DNA from: Bradyrhizobium elkanii USDA 76
Lineage (GTDB): Bacteria > Pseudomonadota > Alphaproteobacteria > Rhizobiales > Xanthobacteraceae
Assembly: GCF_023278185.1 (NCBI RefSeq)
Contig: NZ_CP066356.1
Coordinates: forward strand, 7,556,001 to 7,620,000
Reading direction: 5' to 3'
DNA: 64,000 nt
Positions 45,306-55,304 of the stretch are shown in pieces. The notes under the pieces were generated by a model. It had not been told where the DNA came from. It saw only the letters and a program-made list of their open reading frames with translations, and searched no databases. The position numbers were made by a program, and so were the translations under genes. Each line of letters opens with the position of its first letter. The first letter of the stretch is position 1.

Positions 45306-46025
45306 TCAATCGCGGAACTGACGCTGACCCGAAATCATCGAGGAGATGCTCCGCCCCGACATGATGTCTTCCCGGATCACCGCGTAGATGTGAACCAGCG
45401 CGAAGGTCACGACGATCCACAGCCCGAGATGATGCCACGTATGGACGTCCTGACTGTTAGGCCAGATTGCAAATACCCAGCCGAACAGCTTGTACTGCCA
45501 GCTGTCACGGCCCGCACCCTGTCCATAAAGTGCAAAGCCTGTGACGATCATGAACGTGATCGTCTGCGTGAACATAAAGAACATCGCAAGTTGAGCCAGC
45601 CGATTGTGCCCGACGCGCCTGTCGGGCTCAACTGCGAGAAACGCGTACCAGCGCATCTCATCGTACACTTCGCGCCAAATGCAGCTGCGCCAGAGCGGCA
45701 CGCGAAATATTTGCATGGCATGCGGGTTTCCCATCAGGGCCCAGTAGATGCGCAGCAGGAAGCCGACGCCAAGCACATATCCCGCAGAGAAATGCGCAAA
45801 GCGGATATAGCCGAACAAGAAATTGCCGCTAGCCTCTCCCGGCGTCGCCGGTGTCCCGGTTCCAATGAGATAGCCGGTTACGCCCAGCACCAGAATGGCC
45901 GCCGCATTGACCCAATGCCACAGTCGCACCGGCGCTTCATAGACGTAAGCGGCGCCACCGCCGCCGCCGCTAACAGTTGGCGGCGCATCGACGGCGGTAG
46001 GGTTTTGCGGAGCCTTGTCGGCCAT
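45306..46025 (-). CDS. hupC: Hydrogenase cytochrome b subunit HupC
   Basis: HupC is the membrane di-heme b cytochrome that anchors HupSL and passes electrons to quinone. The 239-residue protein has four membrane spans, the first at AAILVLGVTGYLIG. Heme-ligand histidines occur in VRLWHWVNA, RFAHFSAGYVLG and DVHTWHHLGLW. The start is taken at ATG 46025; ATG 46040 (MFGRDM...) overlaps the end of hupL and is possible. The N-terminus carries a run of glycines. Confidence 0.95.
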   Translation of the reverse strand: MADKAPQNPTAVDAPPTVSGGGGGAAYVYEAPVRLWHWVNAAAILVLGVTGYLIGTGTPATPGEASGNFLFGYIRFAHFSAGYVLGVGFLLRIYWALMGNPHAMQIFRVPLWRSCIWREVYDEMRWYAFLAVEPDRRVGHNRLAQLAMFFMFTQTITFMIVTGFALYGQGAGRDSWQYKLFGWVFAIWPNSQDVHTWHHLGLWIVVTFALVHIYAVIREDIMSGRSISSMISGQRQFRD

Positions 46026-46029
46026 GTCC

Positions 46030-47820
46030 CTACCGAACATTGACTGAAGCCATTTCTTGGCCGTCAGGACTGATCACATGGGTTGAGCAGGCCAAGCACG
46101 GATCAAAGGAACGGATCGTACGCAAGATCTCCAGGGGCCGCTGCGGGTCCGCGATCGGGGTACCGATCAGCGAAGCTTCAAAGGCGCCAATATTGCCCTT
46201 GGAATCGCGAGGAGACCCGTTCCACGTGGTCGGCACGACACATTGGTAATTGTCGATCTTGGTGTCCTTGATCTTGATCCAGTGCCCGAGCGCGCCGCGC
46301 GGCGCCTCAGTGAAACCGTAGCCCTTGGCCTCGTTAGGCCAGCTTTCCGGCTTCCACTTGCTGACGTTGGCGGTCGCGCTATTGCCGGCCTTGATGTGGA
46401 CGACCAGCTTGTCCTGAAAATAACGCATCTGATGTGCCGCCCACTGGCATTCGAGTGCCCGCGTCGCAGTACGGCCAAATGTCGAAAACAGCGCGCTCAG
46501 GGGAAGATTGAGCCCCTTGAGCAGTCTGTTGGTCGGCTCCTTGAATTCGGCTTTGCCTTGCGCATAACCGATGATGTATCGCGCCAATGGTCCGACCTCG
46601 ACGGCGTGGCCGCGCCAGCGCGGCGCTTTGATCCAGGAATACTTGCCGCCTTCGTCGAGCTCCTTGATATCTGTTCTGCTGCCTTTGACCTTTGCCCCCA
46701 GCTCAAAGTTCGGCTCGGTGATGCCCTCCCAGGGATGCAGTCCGCTGAACTCGCTCGGGTATTTATACCATGAATGCGCGACGAATTCCTGGATCTGCTC
46801 GGGATCGCCATGGTCGATCGGCAAAATCTCCTCAAGATTTCCGCCAAGAATGACACCGCGCGGCAGCTTGAGACTTTTCGCGGAACAGTCGTTAGCGTTT
46901 TCAGGGATGTCGCCGTAGGACATCACGCTTTTGCTGGAAAGTCCGCCGCCATGCAGCCAGTCTTTATAGAACGAGCCGATCGCCGCAATGTCGGGCAGGT
47001 AGACTTGCTCGACAAACTCGATTGAACGGTCGATGACCGAGGACACCAGGTTAAGCCGCTCCATATTGATCGCACCGGCCGCACCAGTTCCATCGATATT
47101 GATCGCGCAGGCCACGCCGCCGACCAGCCAGTTCGGATGCGGGTTCTTGCCGCCATAGACTGCTTGGATCTTGACGATCTCCTTCTGGAAGTCGAGCGCC
47201 TCCAAATAATGCGCCACGGTGATCAAGTTCACCTCAGGTGGCAGCTTGTATGCCGGATGACCCCAATAGCCGTTCTTGAACGGACCGGGCTGCCCTGATC
47301 CGAAGAATTTGGTGAGCCTGATCTGCAGGTCCTTGAAATAACCAGGGGACGAAAGCGGCCAGGGCGAGATAGACTGCGCCAGCGCCGAAGTGGACTTGGG
47401 ATCGGCCTTGAGCGCAGAGATGACGTCGACCCAATCCAGCGCGTGCAGATGATAAAAATGCACGAGATGATCATGCACAAGCAGGCAAAGCTGCATGATG
47501 TTGCGGATCGAGTTCGCATTTTCCGGAATGGTGATCCCTAGCGCGTTTTCAACGGCACGCACCGAGGTGAGCGCATGGGTGCCGGTGCAGACACCGCAAA
47601 TCCGCTCGGTGAACGCCCAGGCGTCGCGCGGATCCCGCCCGCGCAGAATGACTTCGATTCCACGCCACATCGTCCCGCTCGAGACCGCATTGCGGACCAC
47701 GTTGTCCGCATCGAGGTTGGCTTCGACGCGCAGGTGGCCCTCGATCCTGGTCAGCGGATCGATCACAATTCGCTTGCCGGAACGATCGAGGTTGAACCCA
47801 TTCGGTGTCTGGACCACCAC
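46030..47820 (-). CDS. hupL: Uptake [NiFe] hydrogenase large subunit HupL
   Basis: HupL holds the NiFe(CN)2CO site that oxidises H2. It starts at GTG 47820 with GGGAG upstream and gives 596 residues, the usual length. The N-terminal part has [14 protein letters not shown], the first nickel pair is [15 protein letters not shown] near residue 76, and the second pair is in [10 protein letters not shown] at the C-terminus. A 15-residue peptide after that histidine is removed by HupD. The 5' extension of the frame to 48171 lies inside hupS and is a shadow. Confidence 0.96.
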   Translation of the reverse strand: MVVQTPNGFNLDRSGKRIVIDPLTRIEGHLRVEANLDADNVVRNAVSSGTMWRGIEVILRGRDPRDAWAFTERICGVCTGTHALTSVRAVENALGITIPENANSIRNIMQLCLLVHDHLVHFYHLHALDWVDVISALKADPKSTSALAQSISPWPLSSPGYFKDLQIRLTKFFGSGQPGPFKNGYWGHPAYKLPPEVNLITVAHYLEALDFQKEIVKIQAVYGGKNPHPNWLVGGVACAINIDGTGAAGAINMERLNLVSSVIDRSIEFVEQVYLPDIAAIGSFYKDWLHGGGLSSKSVMSYGDIPENANDCSAKSLKLPRGVILGGNLEEILPIDHGDPEQIQEFVAHSWYKYPSEFSGLHPWEGITEPNFELGAKVKGSRTDIKELDEGGKYSWIKAPRWRGHAVEVGPLARYIIGYAQGKAEFKEPTNRLLKGLNLPLSALFSTFGRTATRALECQWAAHQMRYFQDKLVVHIKAGNSATANVSKWKPESWPNEAKGYGFTEAPRGALGHWIKIKDTKIDNYQCVVPTTWNGSPRDSKGNIGAFEASLIGTPIADPQRPLEILRTIRSFDPCLACSTHVISPDGQEMASVNVR

Positions 47821-47840
47821 CGTCGCTCCCTTTAAGTCGG

Positions 47841-48932
47841 CTAATCTTTGCGAACTGCGCGATCCGGCTTGTGGGTCAATCGCTTCACGGCCGTGATCGC
47901 CGCATGTGCGGCGACGGTCAGCCCAACCGCGCCGGCAGCGGCCATGCCGATCTGATCGGCGTTCTTCTCGATGCCGAACTGCTGGATGGTCGTGAGCCGA
48001 TCGTAAAACGAACCTTTGTCCCAAAAGCCGTCTTCGGAGCAGCCGAAGCAGCCGTGGCCTGATTGAATGGGGAATGAAACGCCGCCGTTCCAGCGAAGGG
48101 CAGAACAGGCATTGTAGGTGGTCGGCCCTTTGCATCCCATCTTGTACAGGCAGTAGCCCTTGCGGGCGCACTCATCGTCCCACGCCTCGACAAATTGGCC
48201 GGCGTCGAAATGCGAACGTCGATAGCACTTGTCGTGGATGCGCTCGGAATAAAACATCTTTGGGCGTCCTTGGCGATCGAGCTCAGGAGGCCTTCCAAAC
48301 GTGGTGATGAAGGTCACTAGGCCGGTCATGACCTCTGCGATGGGGGGACACCCGGGAACCTTGACGATCGGCTTGTCGGTGATCACCTTATCGATCGGTA
48401 CAGCGCCGGTCGGATTGGGCTTGGCCGCTTGCACGCAGCCCCAGGATGCGCAGGTCCCCCAGGCAATGACCGCCATGGATGATTCCGCCATCCACCTGAG
48501 CCTCTCGACGAACGGCTTGCCGCCGTCAATGCAGAACATGCCCCCCTCATTCAGCGGCGGGTTGCCTTCGACGGCAAGCACATATCTGCCTTTGTACCTG
48601 AGACGGGCTTCCTCGAGGATGGCTTCAGCCTGGTGACCTGCCGCGGCCATGATCATATCGTCGTAGTCGAGCGAAATCATCGACAACAGGACGTCTTTAA
48701 TTAGCGGATGGGCCGAGCGGATAAAGCTTTCCGAGCAGCAGGTACACTCGAGCCCGTGCAGCCAGATGACGGGCATACGCGGTTTGGTCTCTAGGGCATT
48801 GGCAATCCTGCTTGCGGCGAGCGGGCCTAGTCCGAAGCTCGAGGCCGTCAAACTGCAAAACTTGTGGAAACTGCGACGCGTGATACCTTGGCGTCTGATC
48901 ACGCTGTAGAAAGTTTCCGTTGCCCCACTCAT
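47841..48932 (-). CDS. hupS: Uptake [NiFe] hydrogenase small subunit HupS
   Basis: HupS carries three Fe-S clusters from the active site to HupC. The 363-residue protein starts with a Tat signal ([14 protein letters not shown], twin arginines). Proximal-cluster cysteines are in [13 protein letters not shown] and ASWGCVQAA. Medial and distal ligands lie in [10 protein letters not shown] and [18 protein letters not shown]. It ends with a membrane anchor ([19 protein letters not shown]). It is the first gene of the hup operon. Confidence 0.97.
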   Translation of the reverse strand: MSGATETFYSVIRRQGITRRSFHKFCSLTASSFGLGPLAASRIANALETKPRMPVIWLHGLECTCCSESFIRSAHPLIKDVLLSMISLDYDDMIMAAAGHQAEAILEEARLRYKGRYVLAVEGNPPLNEGGMFCIDGGKPFVERLRWMAESSMAVIAWGTCASWGCVQAAKPNPTGAVPIDKVITDKPIVKVPGCPPIAEVMTGLVTFITTFGRPPELDRQGRPKMFYSERIHDKCYRRSHFDAGQFVEAWDDECARKGYCLYKMGCKGPTTYNACSALRWNGGVSFPIQSGHGCFGCSEDGFWDKGSFYDRLTTIQQFGIEKNADQIGMAAAGAVGLTVAAHAAITAVKRLTHKPDRAVRKD

Positions 48933-49085
48933 GAACCCCTTCCAAGTTTCTCGTCGGCCCTGACGAATTGCTCACATTCAGCAGCAAAAAATGGGCCACC
49001 GCCCGGCAAACATCTGACGGTTACCAAGCCGCCACTCCGTGATTTGCAGTGGGATCGGCGAGCTAAGCGCAAGCTGCGCAACTGA

Positions 49086-49104
49086 GCGCGCTCACCGTGC
49101 CAAT
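49086..49104 (-). promoter_or_regulatory. Probable sigma-54 promoter of the hup operon
   Basis: The minus strand reads TTGGCACGGTGAGCGC: a perfect -24 half (TTGGCACG) with GG-N10-GC spacing but a poor -12 half. It lies about 155 bp upstream of hupS. Hup promoters in rhizobia are RpoN-dependent with HoxA or NifA. Confidence 0.6.
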
Positions 49105-49126
49105 GGTGTCCGGTTTTGACCGTCGA

Positions 49127-49142
49127 TGTCAGAACTCCAACA
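49127..49142 (-). promoter_or_regulatory. NifA-like site upstream of hupS
   Basis: TGTcagaactccaACA, perfect TGT-N10-ACA, but only 24 bp from the -24 box, closer than the other sites in this window. It may still act, since NifA sites in rhizobial hup promoters vary, or it may be chance. Confidence 0.4.
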
Positions 49143-49778
49143 ATGCAGCACAATGGCTCGTCCCTCGCGGCCAATGCGTTATACTCGCTCTTTAAGCACG
49201 GTCCCGACACCGGCCGACACGGCAATTGCCGCAGTTCACGCGGCACCGCACTGCTCACCGATTTCAATGGGACTTGTTCGCCATTCTCAGATGCAATGGA
49301 GGCCGCCATCGTCGCAACTGCGCAACGACACCAAAGTGGCAGTCACCAACAACCCGAACCGGCGACCAAGAACGGCGCGATAGCGAGCCCTCCGCGCCGC
49401 AGTACACCGCCTTCACCTTTCAGGGCGGATCGATCCAATCTGCCTTGGGTCAATGACGCGCGGTACCAAGCCCGCCGGGATTGCGGGCGCAAGGCTGGGC
49501 GCGTTTGAGAGCTTTCATCCAGAAACGTTCATCGTTCATCGCGCGAGCCAAGCGCTAGCGAGGCGATGGCTTGGCGCATCACGAAACCACACCTTTCTCC
49601 GGTGAGCTTCGCAGCGATGGCAGAGGCGATCTCGCCGTTTCCATGTACTGGGTCCGATTCGCGCAACGCGGATAGCAGACGACGGTGTGGTATTTTTAGT
49701 TTGACGTCGATCCGCAGCAGCAAACATCACTTGCTGATCATCCAATCTGTTCATCGCGCTTTGCCGGCGGCAAGCGAG
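49143..49778. other. Gene-poor stretch between hupS and the beta-lactamase-like pseudogene
   Basis: Several overlapping frames up to 130 codons are present, none with recognisable features. It marks the boundary between the hup block and the accessory block. Confidence 0.45.
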
Positions 49779-51042
49779 CTAGCGAACTATGCCGGCATAG
49801 ACGATATTCTGGACTTGCTCGCGGTAGTACTTGCGGATCTCTCCGGGCGCAGCCGTTCCAACCACCACGACCAGGCGCTCCTTTGGATCACAGAAAAATT
49901 GTGTTCCGTAAGCGCCGGTCCAGGTGAACTCACCTGGATTGCCTGGAACGGCCGAGAGACCCTCGCTTATGCGTACAGCCACTCCGAGCCCGAACCCAAA
50001 GCCGGCACGGTGCGGCTCCACATTAGCGACCTTGTTTTTGATCTCTGGCCCAAGGTGGTTGGAGATCATGTGATGCACCGTCCTGGGACCGAGAATGCGC
50101 TGGCCATCGAGTTCCCCGCCGTTTAGCAGCATTTGCCCAAAGCGAACATAATCACCAACTGTCGCGAATGCACAGGATCCCCCGCAGTCAAACTTCGTCG
50201 GACTTTCGAGGAGCTCGATGCCCTGTGGCTTTCCCGTCAGTGGGTCGTCTTTAAATGGACGCGCGAGCCGCTCGCGTTGCGATCCCGACAAATGGAAAGT
50301 GGCATCCAGCATTCCGATCGGCTTCCACAGGTTGCTGGAAAGATACTCGCCTAGTGGCTGCTCGCTAACCTGTTCCACGACAGCGCCAAGCACGTCGGTC
50401 CGAGAAGCCGTATTCGAATTCCGTTCCCGGTTGGTGCGCCAACGGCAGCTTGGTAATGCCTTCGATGAAAGCCTTCTTATCGCCCTTGACCGGTGGCGCT
50501 GCGAAATCCGGATAGAGACGCGCCACTTGGTCTGAGCTGTCCGGCGGCGCGCCATAGGTGAGACCTGATGTGTGGCGATAAAGGTCGTGGACGTAGATCG
50601 GGGAACTCTGCGCTTCGAATTTTAACGAACCGTCAGGCTGCGATACTCCCACTTTCATGTTTGCAAATTCGGGATAGTAATCCGTAAGTCTGGCCCTCAG
50701 AGGCAGGCGACCTTGTTCCATGAGGGTAAGCCCAGCAACCGCCACCATCGGTTTGGTCATAGACGCGAGCGCGAACATCGCATCGAGCCTCATCGAGGTT
50801 CCTTTTTCAGGATCGAGTTGCCCGTACGCCTTGTAGTGAATGAGCTTGCCGTCTCTGGCGATTGCAACCACTGCGCCCGGCACGCGCTTGGCTGCGATCT
50901 CGCTAGCAAAGAACTCGTCCAGTTTGGCAAGGCGCTGCTTGGAAACTCCGACGTCATCGGCCCTCGCCTCGGGCAAAGGCGCGGAGTGTGCTGAATTGAA
51001 GCTGATACCAGCGGCCGCCGCGGCTGCAACGAGCTTATTCAT
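49779..51042 (-). pseudogene. Frameshifted class C beta-lactamase / EstB-type serine hydrolase
   Basis: The 5' part (51042 down) starts MNKLVAAAAAAGISFNSAHSA, a secretion-signal-like N-terminus. It has the SMTK catalytic motif (Ser-x-x-Lys) near residue 94 and YYPEFANMKVGV. At about 50400 the frame changes: the first frame ends in EYGFSDRRAWRCRGTG, while the next frame continues the family text (RTDVLGAVVEQVSEQPLGEYL) to the C-terminus with GFGFGLGVAV and RLVVVVGTAAPG. One extra G in the run TCGGACC explains the shift. The restored protein would be about 420 residues. Either the gene is broken or the base is a sequencing error. Confidence 0.8.
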
Positions 51043-51156
51043 TGTGTCCTCGTTAAGAATGGACGGATCTGACTTGCAATACTGCTGCTCGGTTATGACC
51101 GGCCAGCTTGGCCAGTACGCCGAAGATGCTTCGATCCGGCTTAGTGCGCCTGCCCC

Positions 51157-51843
51157 TCACGTGCCTCTCCTGGCACATCGTTTGTCGATGAGAGTCAAAG
51201 TGAACATGACCGCAAAGGCGAACATTACCATACCGCCGGCAACCCAACCTGCCTCGCGCCAGCGCGATGCTTGGACGTAGTCAATGACATAAGCTGACAA
51301 CACTTTGGTGCGCCCGGGAATGTTGCCTCCGATCATCATCACGACACCGAATGTGCCGATCGTATGAGCAAAGCCAACCAAACCAGCCTTGAGGAACTCC
51401 AGCCGTGCCAGCGGCAGGCCGACGGTAATGAAGGCGAACAACGCAGAAACGCGCTGACTCGCCACAACTTCCTGCGGGTGGTTACCCATCGCAACAAAGG
51501 CGCTACGGATAGGCTGCACCACCAAAGGGAGCGCCGAGAGGACCGATCCGACCACGATTCCCGCAAAGGTAAAGGCGAGCGTGTGCTCGCCCCAGAAAGA
51601 GGCGAGAAGCCCACCTGGTCCGTTCGGGCCGAGCAGGACGAGTACGCAGAAACCGAGCGCCGTGGGTGGCAGCACAAGCGGCAGCGCGACCATTGTCGCC
51701 ACCGCCTCGCTCAAAACCGTTTTTGACCGTGCCAACCACCACGCGAGCGGCGCGCCAATCACCAGCAGGATCATTGTCGTCACGCTGGCGAGCTCGACCG
51801 TGAGCGCAACGGATTGCCAGATTTCTGGCGAAAGGGCATCCAT
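51157..51843 (-). CDS. modB: Molybdate ABC-transporter permease ModB
   Basis: A 228-residue ModB with five membrane spans, starting MDALSPEIWQSVALTVELA at ATG 51843. The permease loop that contacts ModC is present (EVVASQRVSALFAFITVGLPLARLEFLKAG), as are PLVLPPTALGF and TIGTFGVVMMIGGNIPGRT. It has neither modC nor an intact modA next to it: only a short modA-like end precedes it and a beta-lactamase-like gene follows. It may work with ModA and ModC encoded elsewhere, or be an orphan left by recombination. Molybdenum is needed for FeMo-co. Confidence 0.85.
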   Translation of the reverse strand: MDALSPEIWQSVALTVELASVTTMILLVIGAPLAWWLARSKTVLSEAVATMVALPLVLPPTALGFCVLVLLGPNGPGGLLASFWGEHTLAFTFAGIVVGSVLSALPLVVQPIRSAFVAMGNHPQEVVASQRVSALFAFITVGLPLARLEFLKAGLVGFAHTIGTFGVVMMIGGNIPGRTKVLSAYVIDYVQASRWREAGWVAGGMVMFAFAVMFTLTLIDKRCARRGT

Positions 51844-51846
51844 GTG

Positions 51847-51930
51847 CGTCAGCCCACCGGCGAGAGCACGTCGCCATACCGGCGCAGCGATCGCGTCGTT
51901 TCTGCGAGCAAATGCAGAATCGCAAGGCTC
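51847..51930 (-). pseudogene. Possible modA C-terminal remnant
   Basis: A 27-codon frame, starting MSLAILHLLAETTRSLRRYG and ending DVLSPVG with a stop 4 bp before modB. It resembles the last helix and tail of molybdate-binding ModA proteins (x-A-R-x-x-x-x-R-Y-G-F-x-L-P). The rest of the gene is missing, so a deletion may have removed modA. The evidence is short and weak. Confidence 0.3.
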
Positions 51931-52489
51931 ATCGGAAACTCCTGTGACAGGGCAGCTTCGACCGGCCTGACGGCGGCCGCTTCTCAGCTCGCCATCCAGC
52001 AATCCCCGTGCCGCTTGCGAAATGTGGTGGGCTCTGTGTCCAGCGTGAGAAAAACGCGCATAACTGCCAGAGATACTGCGGGGTGAACCTAACGCGCTGT
52101 CAAGTTTCCGGCATCTTTGTTCTCAAGCAGACAGCGACGGCAGAATGAGACGGCAGAGCGGCCGCCCGAGATGCGCATCCGCAATGTCTCGATGCAAATC
52201 CTGACGTGGATGCTGCTTCGACATGTTGGTTGTTTGTTGGTGTCGCTCAAGGGCCGGCGTGTATAAGCGCAGAACTCCCGTCACAGCCCCATTGCGAGAA
52301 TGGACGAGACCGGCTCTCGGAGTTCATTCCGTCCTCAACTTTCGCCTTGTCGAGGAGAAAGACGGGCCGCGGACCGCCATCCGGCAATCATGCGCCACTG
52401 TTCTGTGAACGTAACAAACCATAAGCATACGTTAGTTGCCGAGTTCTGAGGCAACGATCTGCTACCTAAAACAAGGAGTCGCAGTGAAC
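51931..52489. other. Intergenic stretch between modB and the reductase pseudogene
   Basis: No gene that I can support; frames at 52206-52424 and 52223-52408 are chance. The modA gene expected here is absent. Confidence 0.45.
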
Positions 52490-53472
52490 CTATAGCGCGT
52501 CCGGTCGGTGCAGTATATCGACGGTGATCATGCCGCGGGCGCGAGAAACACATGCACAGATCTTTTCGTTCGCGTGCTTTTGCTGCTCGCTGAAGAAAAC
52601 GTCGCGGTGGTCAAGCTCACCGTCGATTTTGACGAGATCGATGGCGCAGACGCCGCACTCGCCGCGCCGGCAATCCGAAATCACCTCGTAACCGGCCCCA
52701 TTGAGCACGTCCAGCAACGAGCGATCGCGCGGAATCTCGATCTCAATGGCCTGATCTGCAAGGCGCACCCGAAACCCCTCGGTCGGCAGTGAGCCGCTCG
52801 AACCGAAGGTCTCGTAACGTAGGTCGGATAGTGCGCGTCCTGCACCAGTCCAGGCCCGGCGCGCGGCATCGAGCATCCGGATCGGACCGCACAAGAGGGT
52901 CAAGGCGTCGCGCGGCAGCGAAGCGAACAAGTCATCCAAATTGAGCCTGCGCCCTTCGTTGCCCGCATGGACAATAAGCCGCTTGTTCAGCAGGGGAGCG
53001 AGAACATCCAAATAGATGGCTTGCTCACGAGAAGTAACGGCATAATGCAGAGTGAAGTCGGCATCGCGGCGCGCCAACGCCAAAGCTGCCCCGATCAGTG
53101 GCGTAATGCCGATGCCGCCCGCGATTAGGCAGTAGTGCCGGCGCGCCCAGTCAATCGGCAGCAAAGAGGCCGGCAATGTAATGGTCAGTCGGGCGCCCGG
53201 CGCGAGCGACCACATGTACTGCGAGCCGCCGCGGGAGTGTCCTCCGCGCGCCGCACGGCGATACGATAGCCGGTTCGCTCGGGTTCGCCGACCAAGGAAT
53301 AGGATCGCGTATCCGGGCGCCCATCGATAGTGACGGCGATATTGATATGGCTGCCGACCGGATAAGCCGCGCCATCAAAGTTTTCCGGTTTGATCAGGAA
53401 CTCGCGGATCGAAGGTGTCAGATCGCGCGTCGCGACGAGCGTTGCGGGTGTCCAGCTTTCAATGAACCGCAT
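52490..53472 (-). pseudogene. Frameshifted VanB-type oxygenase reductase (PDR family)
   Basis: A phthalate-dioxygenase-reductase-type protein: an FMN/NAD half and a C-terminal plant-type [2Fe-2S] domain. The 5' frame reads FIESWTPATLVATRDLTPSIREF and DTRSYSLVGEPERTGYRIAVRR. Near 53235 the frame changes, and the next frame continues RGGSQYMWSLAPGARLTI, HYCLIAGGIGITPLIG and the cluster motif CRRGECGVCAIDLVKIDG near its end. The bases fit one missing nucleotide. Its partner is the intact vanA-like oxygenase at 54240. As read, the reductase is inactive. Confidence 0.82.
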
Positions 53473-53483
53473 GGAGATTTCCT

Positions 53484-54236
53484 TTAATCGCCTGCCATCC
53501 TGATGAGCGCCAGTCCTGGCAGCAGGTCAGAATGCGTCTTGTTCCTGAGCACCAGGCGCAGATTGCGCGCCGCCACTCGGGCGTGCTCGCGCATGATTGC
53601 CTCGGCCCGTGCGCCTTCGCGATTTTCGATTGCATCGATCACGACGCGATGTTGATCTTGTGCAATCAAGAGTGTGTGGCGCGCATCCGGCAGTGTCGAT
53701 TGAGTCATCACAAAGCCGCTGGGCGAGGCGAATGGGAGCGCCGACGCGCGATCGACCTGCCGGATCAAGGGAGGACTGCGCGACAATTCGGTCAATAGCG
53801 CGTGAAAACGCGCATTGAGCGCGACGTAGGAGGAAAATGCCTCGACGGAGATTGGATCCTGCCGCACCAAGCCGTCGATCTCGTCAAGACATCCTTTTAG
53901 AGGCTCAAGATCGCGCGACGGAACGCCGCGCTCGGCGGCAAAGCGCGCGGCCAGCCCCTCCACCGTACCACGCAGTTCGATTGAATCCAGGACATCTCGC
54001 TCGGAGAATGCCTTCACCATGAAACCGCCAGAAGGGATCGCTTCCAGAAGTCCTTCCTCCTCCAGCCGAACCAATGCCATTCGCACCGGGGTGCGCGATG
54101 CGCCGGTCGTCTCCACAGCCTGCAACTCGGAGATCCGCTCGCCTGGCCGCAAGTCACCCGAAAGGATCAGGTCGCGCAAGCTGAGCTGGGCGCGTACTGT
54201 TTGCGAGACTGAACGATCGCTGTCGCGCTCGACCAT
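53484..54236 (-). CDS. GntR-family transcriptional regulator (FadR/VanR subgroup)
   Basis: A 250-residue regulator. The winged-helix N-terminus contains LRDLILSGDLRPGERISELQ and the recognition helix TGASRTPVRMALVRLEEEGLLEA near residue 50. The C-terminal all-helical FCD ligand-binding domain (about residues 95-225) carries the metal-binding-type HALLTELSR and AIMREHARVAARN. It lies between the oxygenase and the reductase genes and probably controls them through the TGTATACA repeats upstream of the oxygenase. Confidence 0.9.
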   Translation of the reverse strand: MVERDSDRSVSQTVRAQLSLRDLILSGDLRPGERISELQAVETTGASRTPVRMALVRLEEEGLLEAIPSGGFMVKAFSERDVLDSIELRGTVEGLAARFAAERGVPSRDLEPLKGCLDEIDGLVRQDPISVEAFSSYVALNARFHALLTELSRSPPLIRQVDRASALPFASPSGFVMTQSTLPDARHTLLIAQDQHRVVIDAIENREGARAEAIMREHARVAARNLRLVLRNKTHSDLLPGLALIRMAGD

Positions 54237-54239
54237 GCT

Positions 54240-55289
54240 CTACTCCGCGGCCTGCTGACCTTGCGAGGGATTCTCGGCCTCGATCATGCGATCTATCAAG
54301 CGGCGAGCCCACATCGCGCCAGCATCGATGTTGAGATTATAGAAGACCCGGTCTGGATTTTCGTCGATTGCGCGCTGCTGCGCCTCGAGAATGACCTCGT
54401 CCTCGCGGAAGATGCCAGAAACGCCTTGACGGAGTTCGGTGGTCAGGCGCTGCTCGTTCAGGCGATAATTGCGCACGAAGGCCCAGAAATAATGGCAGCT
54501 CGTTTCCGTTTCGGGCGTAATGGTGTTGAGGACAATACCATTGACGCCGGCCGATCGGTTGCCTTCCGGCGCGCCTGTTCCGGCGGGCGCCACTCCGACG
54601 TCGATATTGATGGTGCACGGCGCCTCGAAACGAATGATTTGCCAGCGGTCCACCGGACCAGGTTTTTGCAATTGCTTGGCCCAGAACGGCGGGGCGCTAA
54701 TCCCCTTCATCCAGCGCGTTACGGTAGCGGTCTTCTCACCATGGGTGACGTCAAACGGCGCTTCCGCGATGGCGTTATTGCCGATGCTGGCACCGTGCAC
54801 AAACGTTTCATGCGTCAGGTCCATGAGGTTGTCGACAACCAGACGATAATCGCATTTCAGGTGAATGGTGTCACCGTCACCGGCCCAAGCGGAATCATCG
54901 TTCCAGTGCATATCCGGCACCAAGCGCGGGTCGGCCAGCGCCGGATCACCCATCCACAGCCAGACGAAGCGATCGCGCTCGACCACAGGATAGGCACGCA
55001 CACAGGCGGAGGGGTTGATCGTCTCTTGCGAGGGCATGAAGGTGCAGCGGCCCTGCGCGTTGAATTTCAGCCCATGATAGCCGCAGACAACGCTGTCGCC
55101 CTCAAGACGCCCTTTTGAGAGCGGCACCAACCGATGCCAACAGGCGTCCTCCAGTGCCGCCACCTCCCCGTTGGCGCGCCGATACATCACAACGTGCTTG
55201 CCGCAGATCGTGCGCGGCAACAGCGCCTGCTTCACCTCTGCATCCCAAGCGGCCGCGTACCAGACATTCGTCGGAAAGCAATGGCTCAT
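54240..55289 (-). CDS. VanA-type Rieske aromatic-ring oxygenase, alpha subunit
   Basis: A 349-residue Rieske non-heme oxygenase like vanillate O-demethylase VanA. The Rieske ligands are CWHRLVPLSKG (C-x-H) near residue 50 and CGYHGLKF (C-x2-H) near residue 69. The mononuclear iron site is VVDNLMDLTHETFVHG near residue 153, with Asp and two His. The substrate may be a lignin-derived methoxylated aromatic; this is inferred. It begins a short operon with the GntR gene and the frameshifted reductase, so activity would need another reductase. Confidence 0.88.
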   Translation of the reverse strand: MSHCFPTNVWYAAAWDAEVKQALLPRTICGKHVVMYRRANGEVAALEDACWHRLVPLSKGRLEGDSVVCGYHGLKFNAQGRCTFMPSQETINPSACVRAYPVVERDRFVWLWMGDPALADPRLVPDMHWNDDSAWAGDGDTIHLKCDYRLVVDNLMDLTHETFVHGASIGNNAIAEAPFDVTHGEKTATVTRWMKGISAPPFWAKQLQKPGPVDRWQIIRFEAPCTINIDVGVAPAGTGAPEGNRSAGVNGIVLNTITPETETSCHYFWAFVRNYRLNEQRLTTELRQGVSGIFREDEVILEAQQRAIDENPDRVFYNLNIDAGAMWARRLIDRMIEAENPSQGQQAAE

Positions 55290-55304
55290 GTGCCGATTCC
55301 TCGC

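Noticed and set aside
46030-48171. 713-residue reading of hupL starting inside hupS
   Set aside because: The first 117 residues are an out-of-frame shadow of hupS; GTG 47820 has a ribosome site and gives the normal HupL length.
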